DNA of 64,000 nucleotides. Origin: Schistosoma haematobium. Taxonomy: Eukaryota; Platyhelminthes; Trematoda; Strigeidida; Schistosomatidae. Every line of letters begins with the position of its first letter. Position 1 is the stretch's first letter. The notes beneath the pieces are model-generated. The model searched no databases, was not told the DNA's origin, and saw nothing but the letters and a program-made list of their open reading frames with translations. A program made the translations under genes and the position numbers. Shown one piece after another: positions 1 through 10,290 of the stretch. The stretch spans positions 17,366,510-17,430,509 of the forward strand of contig NC_067200.1 of the NCBI RefSeq assembly GCF_000699445.3, given 5' to 3'.

Positions 1-74
1 AGGAGTGGGATGAAAAAATTGAAAAAGGTTCAGCAGGAGTATCACTAAAGTTTTTGGATAGTTATTGTGCAAAT
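1..74 (+). CDS. MEG-like exon (partial), paralogue of 56657-56763
   Basis: The exon ends at a strong donor (gtaagt at 75) and encodes a stretch with EWDEKIEK and a terminal YCAN. It aligns with the right-arm exon at 56657-56763, which encodes EWDEIIEN and the same YCAN ending. The two differ far more than the palindrome arms do, so this end comes from a different family member. The exon exits in phase 0, matching the start of the next exon at 173. The intron here is 98 bp, against 437 bp in the right copy. Confidence 0.6.
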
Positions 75-3000
75 GTAAGTCTAGAAGCTCTCACTCGAGT
101 TGGAATGATCACTTTCACAAAAACTTCAACGAAATAATCTGACGGATAGTGTTTTCATGTGATTTCTTAAAGGTTGTGGATGTGGTGAAGGAATTGGAAC
201 CAAAATTGAGTTCTGCTACTCTGTCATGTGATATCGATCACTCACAAAGGCCAAATGATATCCGTGTCGACACTGTTAAGGTTGAACTGGCAGTGTTATC
301 GAGTGAAATGGAAGAAGTATTTTCATCGAAAACGTGGTTCCCATCGTTGAAGAATTCACTTGAATCGGGTAATGTGAATGTGAATAGCGCGTGGATAATT
401 GGTGAGTGAATCACCAATGCATAACAATTTTCTAGTTGATATCCACACTTGATCAATATGTACGGTGTTCAGTTGAGATAACATAGCTTGCAGTTTTCAT
501 CATTAAGTAGTAAATATACTGTACTCCATTTCAGATATCGTTTCAGTGAGTGGTAAGTTCACAATAAATTCTGTAGTTTTGTGTATTGTAAAATCTGTTG
601 AAGTCAGTGATACTGAGGAATATTGAACACAATAATCTGTCAATGTGGTGTAGGAATTTAGGAAGTGAATGTTGTGTAATGATTTGTAAATGTGAGTTGT
701 CGAATGAGTGAAAGAGTCAGTCAGTTGTCATCAACCACAAAATAATATTTATTGTGAATTTTAGATCCGACAGCCGTTGGCCGTGGTAAGTTGTCCTATA
801 TATGAGGCTGTTGATTTGAATATGGATTTCCTGTTATTTCTTGATGGCCTCAATAGAAGTGTGTGTGAATGTGACAAGATGACATGGGTTGATTGCTTTG
901 TTTGGGACTTTTGTGTGAACTGAATGACGGGTACCAGTCGAAAGTAATATCGGAGATGCAATCGTAGTGAAATTATACAGTTTACTGAATGTGTCCGGGA
1001 ACGTTCGACTCGTTAAGGCCGTTTTAATTGATCGCCATAATTTGCTCAGTCACACGCTCCTGACTTTGAGATGCTTGAAAATATTCGACACACAAACACA
1101 CTTGCATTAGATTCACACAGCGGAACCAAGTGATTGATAGGAAATAGTATTCAACTGATATGCTGTGTATCACTCCGCTGCATTTCAGTGATTTTCTCAC
1201 CATAGACAAGGTCACGTGTTCTTCGGCACGTTGGTTTCGATCTGTTCAGCTCAACAGTGTCCAGATTGCTAATCGTGTTGAGAATTTGATCATAAACTTT
1301 GATAACCATTCCTGCACCAGTTTCACCTCCTCGTCACAACGAACGTCACAATGGTTTGGCCGAGTGTGAGATCATCAGTGAATTTAAATAGTCTCTGAAC
1401 AATCTCACTGTTTTTATCACAGATTCCTCGGTCAACACGAAAATCGATATGTTGTTCAGCTCACAGTACCCACTGAATAGAGTGCTTTGACTAACAAATC
1501 GATTAATGAAATATTTTTTTGAGAGTGAATATTCGTTTTACAAACTATATTTAATGAAATTTGTACATTTTAGAATCCTATCTGTTCCAAAAAACCTATT
1601 CTACGAGTTTAGTAACTACTGATAAGTGCCGTGAGGTGAGTTTCTATCTGGTCATGCATTATAAAGTTTTCTTGAATCCATTGCATTTCGCGTCGATCGA
1701 TCAAGTAGCAGTCGCGTGTTGATTTAAAGAGTTTACAGATTTCGGTTGATTGCATTAGTTTTGATATCTTCGTACCGTTAATCCCACAATTTCAACGAGA
1801 AGTCCGTCGATATTCGTTTCGATGACATTTGTTGATGAATATATTAATTTCTTGATATTCTGTAGACCTGAATGTCAACCATCAATGTTATGTGACTTTC
1901 GTGTCATTTGTTATCTGCTTTCATCAGAATTTATATAAAAACAACTTCATAGAATAATGAGATCAAGTTCCCACAAGGTTCTTATATGACACATACCGAC
2001 GAGTACACAATACTTAATTGTTTAGAAAAGATATTGTTTCAGTAGATTACAGGATAAATATTTATGCCATAAAACACTGTCTCAATATTTTGATTTCAGC
2101 TGAAGATCATTATGTCGAATATATATACTGGATTCGGTGAAACAATGACGAACTGCTCCTTCGATGTGTTGACAGGAGATATAAGCACGACGATGGACTA
2201 CCGAGAACTTATGAAGAAAGGGTATTGCTGTTCAGAGCATAATGTATATAGAAGAATTTACTGGTCTATTTATGAATTACTATATGAGGGTGAAAGCGGT
2301 GAGTAATTCTGCAAAACAGGTGAAGAATACAAAATTATTATCGAAAAATGTTTAAGGAAAGTGTACGCAAGTGTCGCTGAAAAATGTCGCGACAGATTAA
2401 AAAATAATGCAGACGAGAGCAAACACACAAGCACACACGCACATAAATGCACTCAAGCATTAGTACACAAGAACATAAGGCGATCAGTGAATGAAATTTC
2501 AGACATCAGTACCAGACTGTTTCATTGTCCCATTGAACTTACTCTGTCGGTTTGTTTCTTGATGCATTCCTGTTATTTAGGTGAGAATACGATCAAACCG
2601 CCCAAAATAACTCAACCCGAAATAACCATTGACAAGAAAAATACTACTTTCGGTAAGTTTGCTCAACTAACGGTTTCTCTCTCTCTCTCTGGTTTGCAAA
2701 TTAAGGAGCTTGAGACATATCAACTTTTGTATTTATATGGTTAGTGAATGACTATTCAGTCATCGGTTTTATTCTGTTTCACTGTCTCACTGAACTTACT
2801 CTGTTGATTTGTTTCTCGATGTCTACTTGTCATCCAGTTGGGAATTGCCATTTTTGTATACTCATCGTATAAGTCGCAAACGAAGATGCCTATCACTCGA
2901 CACTCGATAGTGAAACCACGTCGAGCTCAACGAAATTCAATTACACGGTTTAATAAAAATCAGGCACACGATTGACCAGCACATGCAGTCACCTTCACTT

Positions 3001-6000
3001 GTAGTGTGTATGACTTGTGCTACACATCGATAGAACATAAAATGATACAGAGCAGTGGTGAAATTCCATTGATCTCACATATTCTTGGTACTGGATATAC
3101 TTCGACCACAGATACCATCAAGTTCCACACAACGAATTATATTGTCACTCGACAAGAACACGAATCTTCTCTTTTATGTTTACTAGTGAAAAAGTCAACC
3201 ACAGTTCGTGATACGACCTTCATGACTATAAATACTTGTAGAAGTGCTGTTATTCAGGTGAATTTCTGTTGACCTTGAATCTGTCATTGCCTGTTTCCTC
3301 CTCTTGATTTCACCTCCTTTTGATCTGATTATTTATTCTATATTTGCTTATGATCTTTCTGATTGATTGGTTGACAGATCGGACCTAGTTCACTGTGTTT
3401 GTCGATAGCTGATTCACCTGAGTGCTAAGCTTCTAAAAATTCTCTGGTGCTAATAGCAATCCCTCTATCCAAGATCTCAACATTTTTCTAGTCGAATGTG
3501 TGACCATAGTTGTCTAAATTCATTGATATAAGCGAGGATATATCATGGCGTCTGACCGCCAATCGATGTTCGTGTAGGTCAAGATGAAGATAGTATCCAC
3601 TTTGTTCGATGTATCGGTCATTGTAGCTGGAACAACTTATTTTGCAGATGATGTTGGGTTTTACTTCTCTCACGGTTTCGTCCTTTTGTTTGCATAGAAT
3701 TGATTGAAGTGACTTTGCTGGGTTGTGTGCAAACCAAATCCAAACGGCTCCGACAACCTCGTTGTGATTTACTGTGTGTAGTTCATATGTGTTAGGACGA
3801 TTCGGTTGTTGGATTCTGTGCTTGATTTTGTTTCTGCCGACACATTTGGTTGCTAGTTTTGATGCAGTTGACCGGACAGCTGCTCTTTTGATGAGAATAT
3901 TCTTCAGATATTTTCCTTCATCTGTCGCGCCACAAGTGTGTTGCAGTGCGTCCCCACCCTCTTGAATAAAGTTTGTGCGCAGTTGAATTTGTGAGTTCAT
4001 GGGTTGTTTCTACTGTAATTGGTCTTGGTCGGCTTACGATTTACTTGAATTTCCAGTTTCACTGAGTCAGTTCTGTTGATCAGAACATTCATGTGTGATC
4101 GTTTGTTGTTCGACCCCATTTTCATTATGGTGTGCATGCCATCAAATATGTTGTTGATCAGATTATATGTGTTTTACAACTCGTACTTTTCGACGATGAC
4201 CAACTTGTCGTTCACATAATAAATCCAAAGCTTTGATTTGTTCGCTGGCAACATTGAGTTTATGCATCACTGCTAATTATGAGTGTACTTAATCTTACCT
4301 AGGAGTTGTATAGGACTTTTGATGAAGTGAATGGATGAAACCACTGTATGTTTCACTTCACGTCAAGTGTCGCTGAAAGATGTCGCGACAGATGAAAATA
4401 ATGTAGACGAGTATAGGCACAAAAGCAAACACGCATACAAATGCACTCAGGCATTAGTACACAAGAACATAAGGCGACCAGTGAATGAAATTTCAGACAT
4501 CTGTTCTAGACCATTTCATTACTCTGTCGGTTTATTTCTCGATGTCTTCCTGTAATTTAGATGGAAAAACGACCATACAGAGCGAAATATCTCAACCTGG
4601 AACAACGACTGATAAAGAAGAAACGTCTCTCGGTATGTTTGCACAATTGATGATTTCTATCTCTCCCTGATTAGTAAATCAACGGTCACTTTTGATCTTC
4701 ATATGCTGGTGATCATTGTCTCCAGCATCATTTTTCCACAATTTTGTTTCACTTTTCTGATTCATTGTGCTTGTTCGTAACACCTGTTCTTTATGCTCCA
4801 CTTAATCGTTCTACGATATTTCTTCACATTATATAGTCGTGATCTTAAACCGTTCAATTTCCTGCTCTCACCTACTTACAGTTTTTTCATCAAAATTATT
4901 TCCAAGGTTTGCCGTCAATCATACGAATCTCTGAATTAGAAAACTTGAAAGTGAACTATACAGGTAACATTAAAAATTGATCATACTGGAATAACTTCTT
5001 TGCATTTTATCACGAATATATTCGAGCACATTTTTCTACTTGCGATTTGTCAGTTGTCTGTATCATGATTAAGATTATGTGGATGTAGTGCACACATGTT
5101 GCACATATGCAACAACACTAATGTGATCTCAGCAAGACTATCAAAAACGGGATTATTCTTCTCAATGATATCATTTGTACAAATCCGAGGTATTAACGAA
5201 CCTGACATTATCTGTTTCCTTATTTTGATTGTATCTCGCTTCGACCTAATTCTTGGTTCTATTTTCGCAGATGAATATTTCGATTGATTGAAAGTCTGTA
5301 ATGATTTCGATGTGTTTGTTAATTGCTGATTTAGTTAGGTGTCAAGCTACGGAAAGATCCTATGGTGTACGTAGTATCCTTTCTATCAAGGATTTCAATA
5401 TCTTTCCAGTCAAACGAGTATTCACAAATGTTCTTATGCAATGATCCAAACGAAGATTTATCATAACGTTTTACTGTTAATTGACGTTCATGAGGACAAA
5501 CATCAAGGAGTCATCAACGTTGTTCTATATTGAGATTTTTGTCATTAGAACGGTCTATTTAGTAAATGACTTTTGGTTGTTTGCTACAGTCGTTTCGTAC
5601 TGTGGTTTCCCAACGATTGCTAATAGTGTAATTGCTGGCACTTCAACTACATCTATCAGCTGTCATACGACGCAGTCGTTAATCCCTATTTCTACCGACC
5701 TGTTTGCCATGTTATTTGGGTATGCTTACATAAATGCTGAAGTATGTGATGATAATGTTGTTTGTAGAAACAATGGGAAAAGCGTGATCGAAACAAATCG
5801 ACTAGTCAAATCAACTCCTGTAAGCTCCTTCAACGAGATGCAAACCACCTACTCCACCTCCAACTTTCTTTTTCCTAAAGTGATAATTTAATTGTACTGC
5901 GTATTTGTTTCAGTAGGGACAGGCAAACATAATGATAGCCGTCTATTTTAACTTTGTTTGAAGTTTATTTACGTCAATTTATCACTTCAATTTTTCTAAC

Positions 6001-6088
6001 CACAATTCATTTGCAGTTCTCACTGATGAATATTACTTAATTGTCTTTCAAAATATAGGTCACTGTATCTATGCTTCGTTTCCATCTG
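1..6088 (+). CDS. MEG-like multi-exon secreted-protein gene, left copy (5' end outside window)
   Basis: A chain of short exons with good GT-AG borders. Proposed exons are 1-74 (partial), 173-401, 535-552, 765-785, 1189-1365, 1574-1635, 2100-2298, 2581-2652, 4561-4632, 4907-4963 and 6017-6088, possibly ending at 9264-9340. Many have lengths divisible by three and phase 1 on both sides, the hallmark of schistosome micro-exon genes, which encode secreted proteins of glands and oesophagus. The chain is not fully joined: a phase 1-to-2 link before 1189 and a phase 2-to-1 link after 1365 (perhaps 8 nt at 1416-1423) are missing or unrecognised. The signal-peptide exon must lie left of the window. 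I cannot assign it to a numbered MEG family. Confidence 0.55.
173..401 (+). CDS. MEG-like exon, 229 nt (VVDVVKELEPK... / ...SAWIIG)
   Basis: The acceptor is ttcttaaag and the donor gtgagt. The exon enters in phase 0 and leaves in phase 1. It encodes about 76 residues beginning VVDVVKELEPKLSSATLSC and ending NSAWII, rich in Asp, Glu, Ser and Val with a single Cys. It occurs three times in the window: here, mirrored at 55991-56219, and as a damaged copy at 35845-36072. It is the longest exon of the set and the best marker for family searches. Confidence 0.7.
535..552 (+). CDS. Micro-exon, 18 nt (DIVSVS)
   Basis: The exon is flanked by ccatttcag and gtaagttc. Entering in phase 1 after the G of the previous exon it reads Asp-Ile-Val-Ser-Val-Ser and leaves in phase 1. 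Its size, symmetric phase and conserved splice sites in all three copies (also 55840-55857 and 36206-36223) support a real micro-exon. Confidence 0.6.
765..785 (+). CDS. Micro-exon, 21 nt (DPTAVGR)
   Basis: The acceptor is gaattttag and the donor gtaagttg. In phase 1 it reads Asp-Pro-Thr-Ala-Val-Gly-Arg and leaves in phase 1. The mirror copy is 55607-55627. In the third copy (36436-36456) the acceptor AG has become AC, so that copy could not be spliced here. Confidence 0.55.
1189..1365 (+). CDS. Candidate MEG-like exon, 177 nt
   Basis: The acceptor is ctgcatttcag and the donor gtgaga. The exon is open in phase 2-to-2 and encodes about 59 residues including DKVTCSSARWFRS and NLIINFDNHSCTSF. 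The right-arm mirror is 55027-55203. A related but interrupted sequence lies at about 28805-28900 in the spacer, so this segment belongs to a repeated coding family. The phase does not join directly to 765-785, so one linking exon is unaccounted for. Confidence 0.45.
1574..1635 (+). CDS. Candidate MEG-like exon, 62 nt
   Basis: The exon lies between acceptor cattttag and donor gtgagt. Entering in phase 1 it encodes ESYLFQKTYSTSLVTTDKCRE and ends on a complete codon, which matches the phase-0 entry of the next exon at 2100. The mirror copy is 54757-54818. Confidence 0.5.
2100..2298 (+). CDS. Candidate MEG-like exon, 199 nt
   Basis: The acceptor is ttgatttcag and the donor gtgagt. The exon enters in phase 0 and leaves in phase 1. 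It encodes about 66 residues including MSNIYTGFGETMTNCSFDV, MDYRELMKKGYCCSEHN and YELLYEGESG, with three Cys. It joins in frame to the 72-nt exon at 2581. The mirror copy is 54094-54292. No domain was recognised. Confidence 0.55.
2581..2652 (+). CDS. 72-nt repeated exon, copy A (GENTIKPPKITQPE...)
   Basis: The acceptor is tgttatttag and the donor gtaagt, with phase 1 on both sides. The exon encodes 24 residues with the pattern QPEITIDKKNTTFG. It is one member of a tandemly duplicated exon set: 4561-4632 here, and 53740-53811, 51760-51831 and 51503-51574 in the right arm. The shared upstream intron shows that whole intron-exon units were copied, about 1980 bp apart. Confidence 0.6.
2673..2692 (+). 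repeat. (CT)n microsatellite in intron
   Basis: A run of about nine CT dinucleotides follows the donor of the 72-nt exon. The equivalent pyrimidine-rich tract follows the other copies of this exon. The mirrored tract is near 53700-53719. Confidence 0.7.
2735..2870 (+). pseudogene. Decayed tandem copy of the 72-nt exon unit
   Basis: The intron sequence normally upstream of the 72-nt exon (gaacttactctgttgatttg and what follows) reappears here, ending in a weak acceptor-like catccag. The exon body after it is no longer recognisable. This is a lost tandem copy between exons 2581 and 4561. The mirror lies near 53522-53657. Confidence 0.5.
3240..4010 (-). pseudogene. Penelope-like element remnant, GIY-YIG endonuclease (left)
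   Basis: The antisense ORF 3488-4000 (170 aa) ends with CKISCSSYNDRYIEQSG, then HEHRLAVRRHDISSLISMN and GHTFD. That is the layout of the GIY-YIG endonuclease at the C-terminus of Penelope-like retroelements (cysteine pair, YIG-like YIE, conserved EH and RRHD). Past a stop the frame continues with VEILDRRIAISTREFLEA, also typical. The YIG glycine is Glu and in-frame stops are present, so the remnant is dead. It sits antisense inside the MEG-like gene, in the intron between the 72-nt exons. The mirror is 52382-53152. Confidence 0.72.
4361..4560 (+). repeat. Tandem-duplicated intron segment upstream of 72-nt exon B
   Basis: This stretch repeats 2380-2580 with moderate divergence, sharing gtcgctgaaa, ggcattagtacacaagaac and the pyrimidine run before the acceptor. 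It marks the border of a segmental tandem duplication with a period near 1980 bp, which carried the exon and a Penelope-like remnant along with it. Confidence 0.7.
4561..4632 (+). CDS. 72-nt repeated exon, copy B (DGKTTIQSEISQPG...)
   Basis: The acceptor is tgtaatttag and the donor gtatgt, phase 1-to-1, encoding 24 residues with the SQPGTTTDKEETSLG pattern. Its upstream intron matches right-arm copy B (51760-51831), but its downstream intron (gtatgtttgcacaattgatg) matches right-arm copy C (51503-51574). It is therefore a B/C fusion, as expected if one 257 bp unit was lost by unequal exchange in the left arm. Confidence 0.6.
4907..4963 (+). CDS. Candidate MEG-like exon, 57 nt (GLPSIIRISELENL...)
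   Basis: The acceptor is tttccaag and the donor gtaaca, phase 1-to-1, 19 codons reading LPSIIRISELENLKVNYTG. The mirror copy 50821-50877 differs by a Val/Leu change and stays open. Confidence 0.5.
5185..5510 (-). pseudogene. Second Penelope-like 3' remnant
   Basis: The antisense strand reads HERQLTVKRYDKSSFGSLHK followed by FDWKDIEILDRKD. This aligns with the EH/RRHD and GHTF-W-EILDR end of the GIY-YIG domain in the remnant at 3240-4010. Flanking sequence is also shared between the two, so this copy came with the segmental tandem duplication. The mirror is 50274-50599. Confidence 0.6.
5481..5891 (+). other. 136-codon ORF, identical in both arms, unrecognised
   Basis: An open frame with no recognised domain, whose translation is identical in the mirror copy (49893-50303, minus). 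It overlaps the antisense Penelope-like 3' remnant and has no clear splice borders. It may be chance openness or part of the old element. No function is proposed. Confidence 0.2.
6017..6088 (+). CDS. Candidate MEG-like exon, 72 nt (or a 30-nt micro-exon 6059-6088)
   Basis: The acceptor is catttgcag and the donor gtaagt. In phase 1 it encodes LTDEYYLIVFQNIGHCIYA and ends phase 1. An internal tatag at 6058 would instead give a 30-nt micro-exon (GHCIYASFPSG), also phase 1-to-1. The mirror copy is 49696-49767. Confidence 0.45.
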
Positions 6089-9000
6089 GTAAGTTGTGAA
6101 ATATGTCGCTCAATGCATAAACGTTACCATGGAATTCACATGTTGTACAATGATCACATGGGACTGATGACATTGCCCGTAATCATTTACCGTCATGTAA
6201 CATTACTCACCATTACTCCTGATTATTCATGACTTTCAGTTTGTTATGGCAAATTATTGTGGTGCCCTATTGCACTGAAATTATCTACGTTATAAGCGAA
6301 TCATTCATTACAACTTATATTACTGTGGATTCCACAAATATGATTCTCGGTGATTGTTTATCTAGATTGCGTAAATGTTAAGGATACCTGTCAGTATCTG
6401 TTGAAAATCGCTTTGCAATTTCAAAGTGGATGCAAGTGAATACGTAATGGATATCGTATTCTCCCTTTCCTCCCTTGATACTAGTAGCCCGATCAAACCG
6501 TGAGTCTCTGTGAAAGTATTGTGAGTGAGAAAAACAATCGGAACACAGAACACGACCTATTAGATTTGTATGAAACCGGAACAGCATAAACATAGCAAGC
6601 AGTAGAAATGCCTTATCCATGTGATAATGTCTACATCGTGGAACTAGACCACCAACCACAAATACTTTAGCATAACTTGTAAAAATAAAAGAAACCTTCG
6701 AATTGGAGTCAGGTTCACTCTCAAGTCGAGGTATACAGACTCTCTTAATTCACAACGACAAGACCATGTGGCGTCGGTTTTCAATATACAGATGGGATAA
6801 CCTGTTTAGGACGTCAATGAAATAACTTTTCAAACAAATTCTGTTAACAATTTGCAATATTGGTGATTCGCTCTCAATAAACCATCCCCTTTACTGTTGA
6901 TATTCTCTGAATCACCAAAAACAAACTGACAGTTTGTTATGCCGTTTTCAAGCTGGTCTCACCAACTCACTTTCACATCAAGTGCTGTCAAATCAAGTCG
7001 ACAATATTGAGACTGTAAACAAAAGTGCTGTATACAGACGTCTGTTATCAATGTAATTCGAATATGTGACGACCGTTACAGGGTCTAACGCAGTTCCGTT
7101 CCTTAAGATCACGACTTATATTCATGAAACGCGAATCAATTTGTTGGCTAACGAAATCACGATTTCAACAGCCAATAGACTCATGCAAATATTTATCGGT
7201 TGAGGTGGCCTCATCAAACAACAGTACGGCAATAGGGAGTATGCATGTCAACAAAATTGTTACGGTTGTAGTTTCATTTTATGATTTTCACTGTTCACTT
7301 GGTTTACAAATTAACAGATCGGTCAGATGAAGAGTGACAAGTGAGTAGTGAATCGTTGTGTTATAGTTGGATCTTAACAAATATCTGTGTTTTTAAACTT
7401 ATCAGTAGTTTCAAGTTTCGTTGAAAAGTGATGGTAGATAGACAGTTCATTTAAACATGACCATGTAGCATGGTAGTTACTGTTCATAAAATGCTTTCAA
7501 TTTCGAGTCACAGATTGTGGTTGTTGGATGAATATGGTTCGATCAAAATGTTTTGTAACCATTTGTGAAAATGTGTTCAATTTGGATGTGATCAACATTC
7601 AGTTGTCAACATCAATGTTACCCGTGCAAATCGCTAATTGTTCCAGAATCGCTGTATACATGTGCCTTCATTATGTGCATATTCATTCAGATGATTATAG
7701 TGAAGCAGAATATTTGTTGTAGTGTTGCACAAATTGTGATAGGACACAATTGTTGTCCACCGATCAAACACAATTGACAAATTAACGTTGAACTAACCGT
7801 CATCTAATCCCTCGACTACAATACTCATTACCATTGATTAAATTTACACCCTCCTTTTTGTTATATCATTACACATTGCATGCTCGGTTATCAGTCTCAT
7901 TCAAAAGCATATTACTACCAAGAATAATCAAAGCTTTCATACACTTTTCTTTTAGATGACCCAATCAAATCAAATTAAATAAACACTGTTTTAGTCTGTA
8001 GTAAACTTAACAATATTCTTGAATCACATTCTGTAATTTTAACACACAATACATGGAATATAGTAATTAAATTGTTGACTCTTGTTATCTACATTAGTTT
8101 TGAAAAGAAAACGCTGAGTATTTGTTTGCAGTGAATAATATGCATAATCACTATAACATTATAGCGAGCATACGTGAGTAGACAAACACGAATTGGCTTT
8201 TAGGATGTCTTGTTTGTGAAAATGATTTACTTCAAAGATATTCCACGTACAATGACTGAGTTTCGTTAGCTTGTTCACCGAAAATCATTAAGTCGGATGT
8301 ATTCAGTGGTGGTTCACATGTGCAACGAAATGAGGAAGGTTAGTGAAAATTAGCCAATGGCACATCATCCAATAGGTGAACAACATGAATTTCCTACACT
8401 TATTCATTCATGTCATGTGTGTTTTAGGAAATATTCTCGGTTAAAATTCATTAAATACCAGTTTGTAATTTCTCGAATTGTGCTTCTCAAATACAGAATC
8501 TTTCTCAATTAGCGCAAAATGCTTTGTGGGTGATTGTTGGCCTGACTTTGCTCGTCATTATTTCCTTCAATTTGGATTACATTGTTTGCAATGCTTCTTA
8601 ATAACCATGCCTGTTCACAAGCGATCATTCGTCTGTCCGTGATCTCGACGATCTTCCCCATTCACGGCGAAACTATCCGTTAACTGACTTGTGCGGACTA
8701 TTCTGTATCTGATAGTCGATACAGTGAATAATCCCTAATGAATTACAGTGAATGACTGATTCCTCAAAATACACATGCTAAGTCGTGGTCAAGCTCGCTT
8801 CAGTTCTCTCTATTTATTCTCTATGCATGCATTGTAGGTTTTCCGTATTTTCTTATGCTACTTGGTGATATTCGGCATCCGATGCAGTTGGGATGATTTC
8901 CGTGCGTATGATGTGACGTATGTTGGTTTGTTGGATAAAGTTTTGGTGTGTTAACATCAACTAGAAACATTTAAAAAATGGCTATCAAGTCTGCTTTCAT

Positions 9001-9263
9001 CAAAGCTAGTAACAGTCGTCTCCAGAATTCCTGCATTTTCCAGATCTCTGTTCAAACTTGAAAGTTTCCATTTTTGAGCTCTTTGAGTCTGTGTTTGGAC
9101 TGATACTGTTACATAAGAAACTCCCCAAGATATAGCATGTTATCAGGAAATTATTTAATAAATGATAATTAAAAGCCTTACTTCAATACGGTCGATCGCA
9201 GTAACATTAATGCTTATTAGGTGAAGAGTAATTACGTAACTCATAGTCGGATTTTCTATTTAG
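6089..9263. other. Arm sequence without recognised genes (left)
   Basis: AT-rich sequence with scattered short ORFs. I see no domain, RNA gene or mobile element. It is mirrored at high identity at 46521-49695. It could be a long MEG intron if the candidate terminal exon at 9264 is real. Confidence 0.6.
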
Positions 9264-9340
9264 GCGATTCCGACCATCCAGTAGATCTACAAATTACGTT
9301 TAAACTCAGCCTCTACCAACGTACTGAAATCTCAACATAA
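9264..9340 (+). CDS. Candidate terminal exon (GDSDHPVDLQITFK... stop)
   Basis: The strong acceptor gattttctatttag is followed, in phase 1, by 25 codons and a TAA at 9338-9340. In the right-arm copy (46444-46520) the frame is kept: I see two synonymous changes and one Asp/Gly change. A third copy lies at 37,580-37,656. It fits the phase of the MEG-like chain, but the distance to the previous exon is about 3.2 kb. Confidence 0.3.
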
Positions 9341-9563
9341 CTGAGTCAACATTACTTTCGAACGTCAAGTCAGAATCTGACACGCAAATGAGACGAAAAT
9401 AGAATTGTTTTCTAAGACAAACGATAGGCCTAATCGCATGTTATTCTGCAGAAACAACATTGCCTAGTGTACAGTTTTCGATTGTGGGAGCGTGATAATC
9501 TGACACTTAGCAAATTTTTTAATCTAATAATATTTATCTGTTGCTGGCTCGATCATTCATCAG

Positions 9564-9675
9564 GTAACCATGGATATATGGAATTCATAAGGTTGGAAGA
9601 GCATTATGGGAGTTTGTGTTCTCTTTTTACAGTATGTGTTTTGATGAACCTTTCAGCTGGATATAACACAGACAG
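9564..9675 (+). CDS. Candidate exon, 112 nt (NHGYMEFIRLEEHYG...)
   Basis: An open segment lies between acceptor ttcatcag and donor gtaagt, reading NHGYMEFIRLEEHYG, then a hydrophobic SLFTVCVLMNLSAGY. It enters phase 1 and leaves phase 2, which does not join the next candidate acceptor at 9740. The mirror is 46109-46220. It could belong to another transcript or be chance. Confidence 0.25.
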
Positions 9676-9906
9676 GTAAGTTTTAAAACACCTGCCTAGA
9701 CAATCACGTGTTATTGCTCGAAAAGTGATGGAAATTTTAGTTTCTGATGCGAACAATGAATACAGTGATGCTGAATGGACGTTTCCAAGCTTACAACATA
9801 TTTTTGTGCCTCAAAATAATATTTTTGATGAAATCGTCTATGCCTTAGAACAACAAATTTCCAAATGCTGGTTTAGAACAATACAGAGTTCTCCGTTCAC
9901 GAGGTG

Positions 9907-10290
9907 GAATCGGGTTGTAGTGTGGCGTCGAATCGCGGTTGACTGTGATCACCACTACAGGAAGACTACGTGCCAGTTAACCGATAAGATCCCTCGTAGG
10001 CCAAATATGAGAAGGCAGTTGGTGGCTGTAGTCGAGATGTGTTTGTTGGCGATCTCGTGGTATCGAAAGAATACCGAGATCGTTTCAGGTTATAAGTGGG
10101 GTTACTGAGCATAACCGAATTCATGCAAGGTCACAATCAACAGGAGAATGTATGTATTTTGGTACAGTTAAGCAAACGAGTGCGGTGAAACAATCTCAGG
10201 TACAATTGGTTATAATAATGATTGTTTCCATTACACCAATCGCGTTCTCTTGATAAAAGTAAGTCACTACAGGGTAATTCTGCTTCAAAA
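9907..10290 (+). repeat. Unnamed dispersed repeat, copy 1
   Basis: The segment begins gtgtggcgtcgaatcgc, runs through gagatcg and ccgaattc blocks and ends near agtaagtcactac. It has relatives at 26690-27080 (minus), 36545-36965 (plus), 36966-37075 (partial, minus) and the arm mirror 45494-45877. It has no coding capacity and no recognised family. It behaves like a short non-autonomous mobile element of about 380 bp. Confidence 0.65.

Noticed and set aside
5274..5290. Possible terminal MEG exon after a strong acceptor (tattttcgcag, then D-E-Y-F-D and stop).
   Set aside because: The same stretch aligns with the non-coding 3' flank of the other Penelope-like remnant (3300-3490), so the acceptor is part of duplicated transposon sequence.
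5905..5920. 9-nt micro-exon (TAGGGACAG) after tttgtttcag.
   Set aside because: Its donor would be GC (gcaaac) and neither arm offers other support.
7309..7336. Terminal exon D-R-S-D-E-E-stop after ttaacag.
   Set aside because: The acceptor has a poor pyrimidine tract, the peptide is six residues, and nothing supports it beyond the phase.
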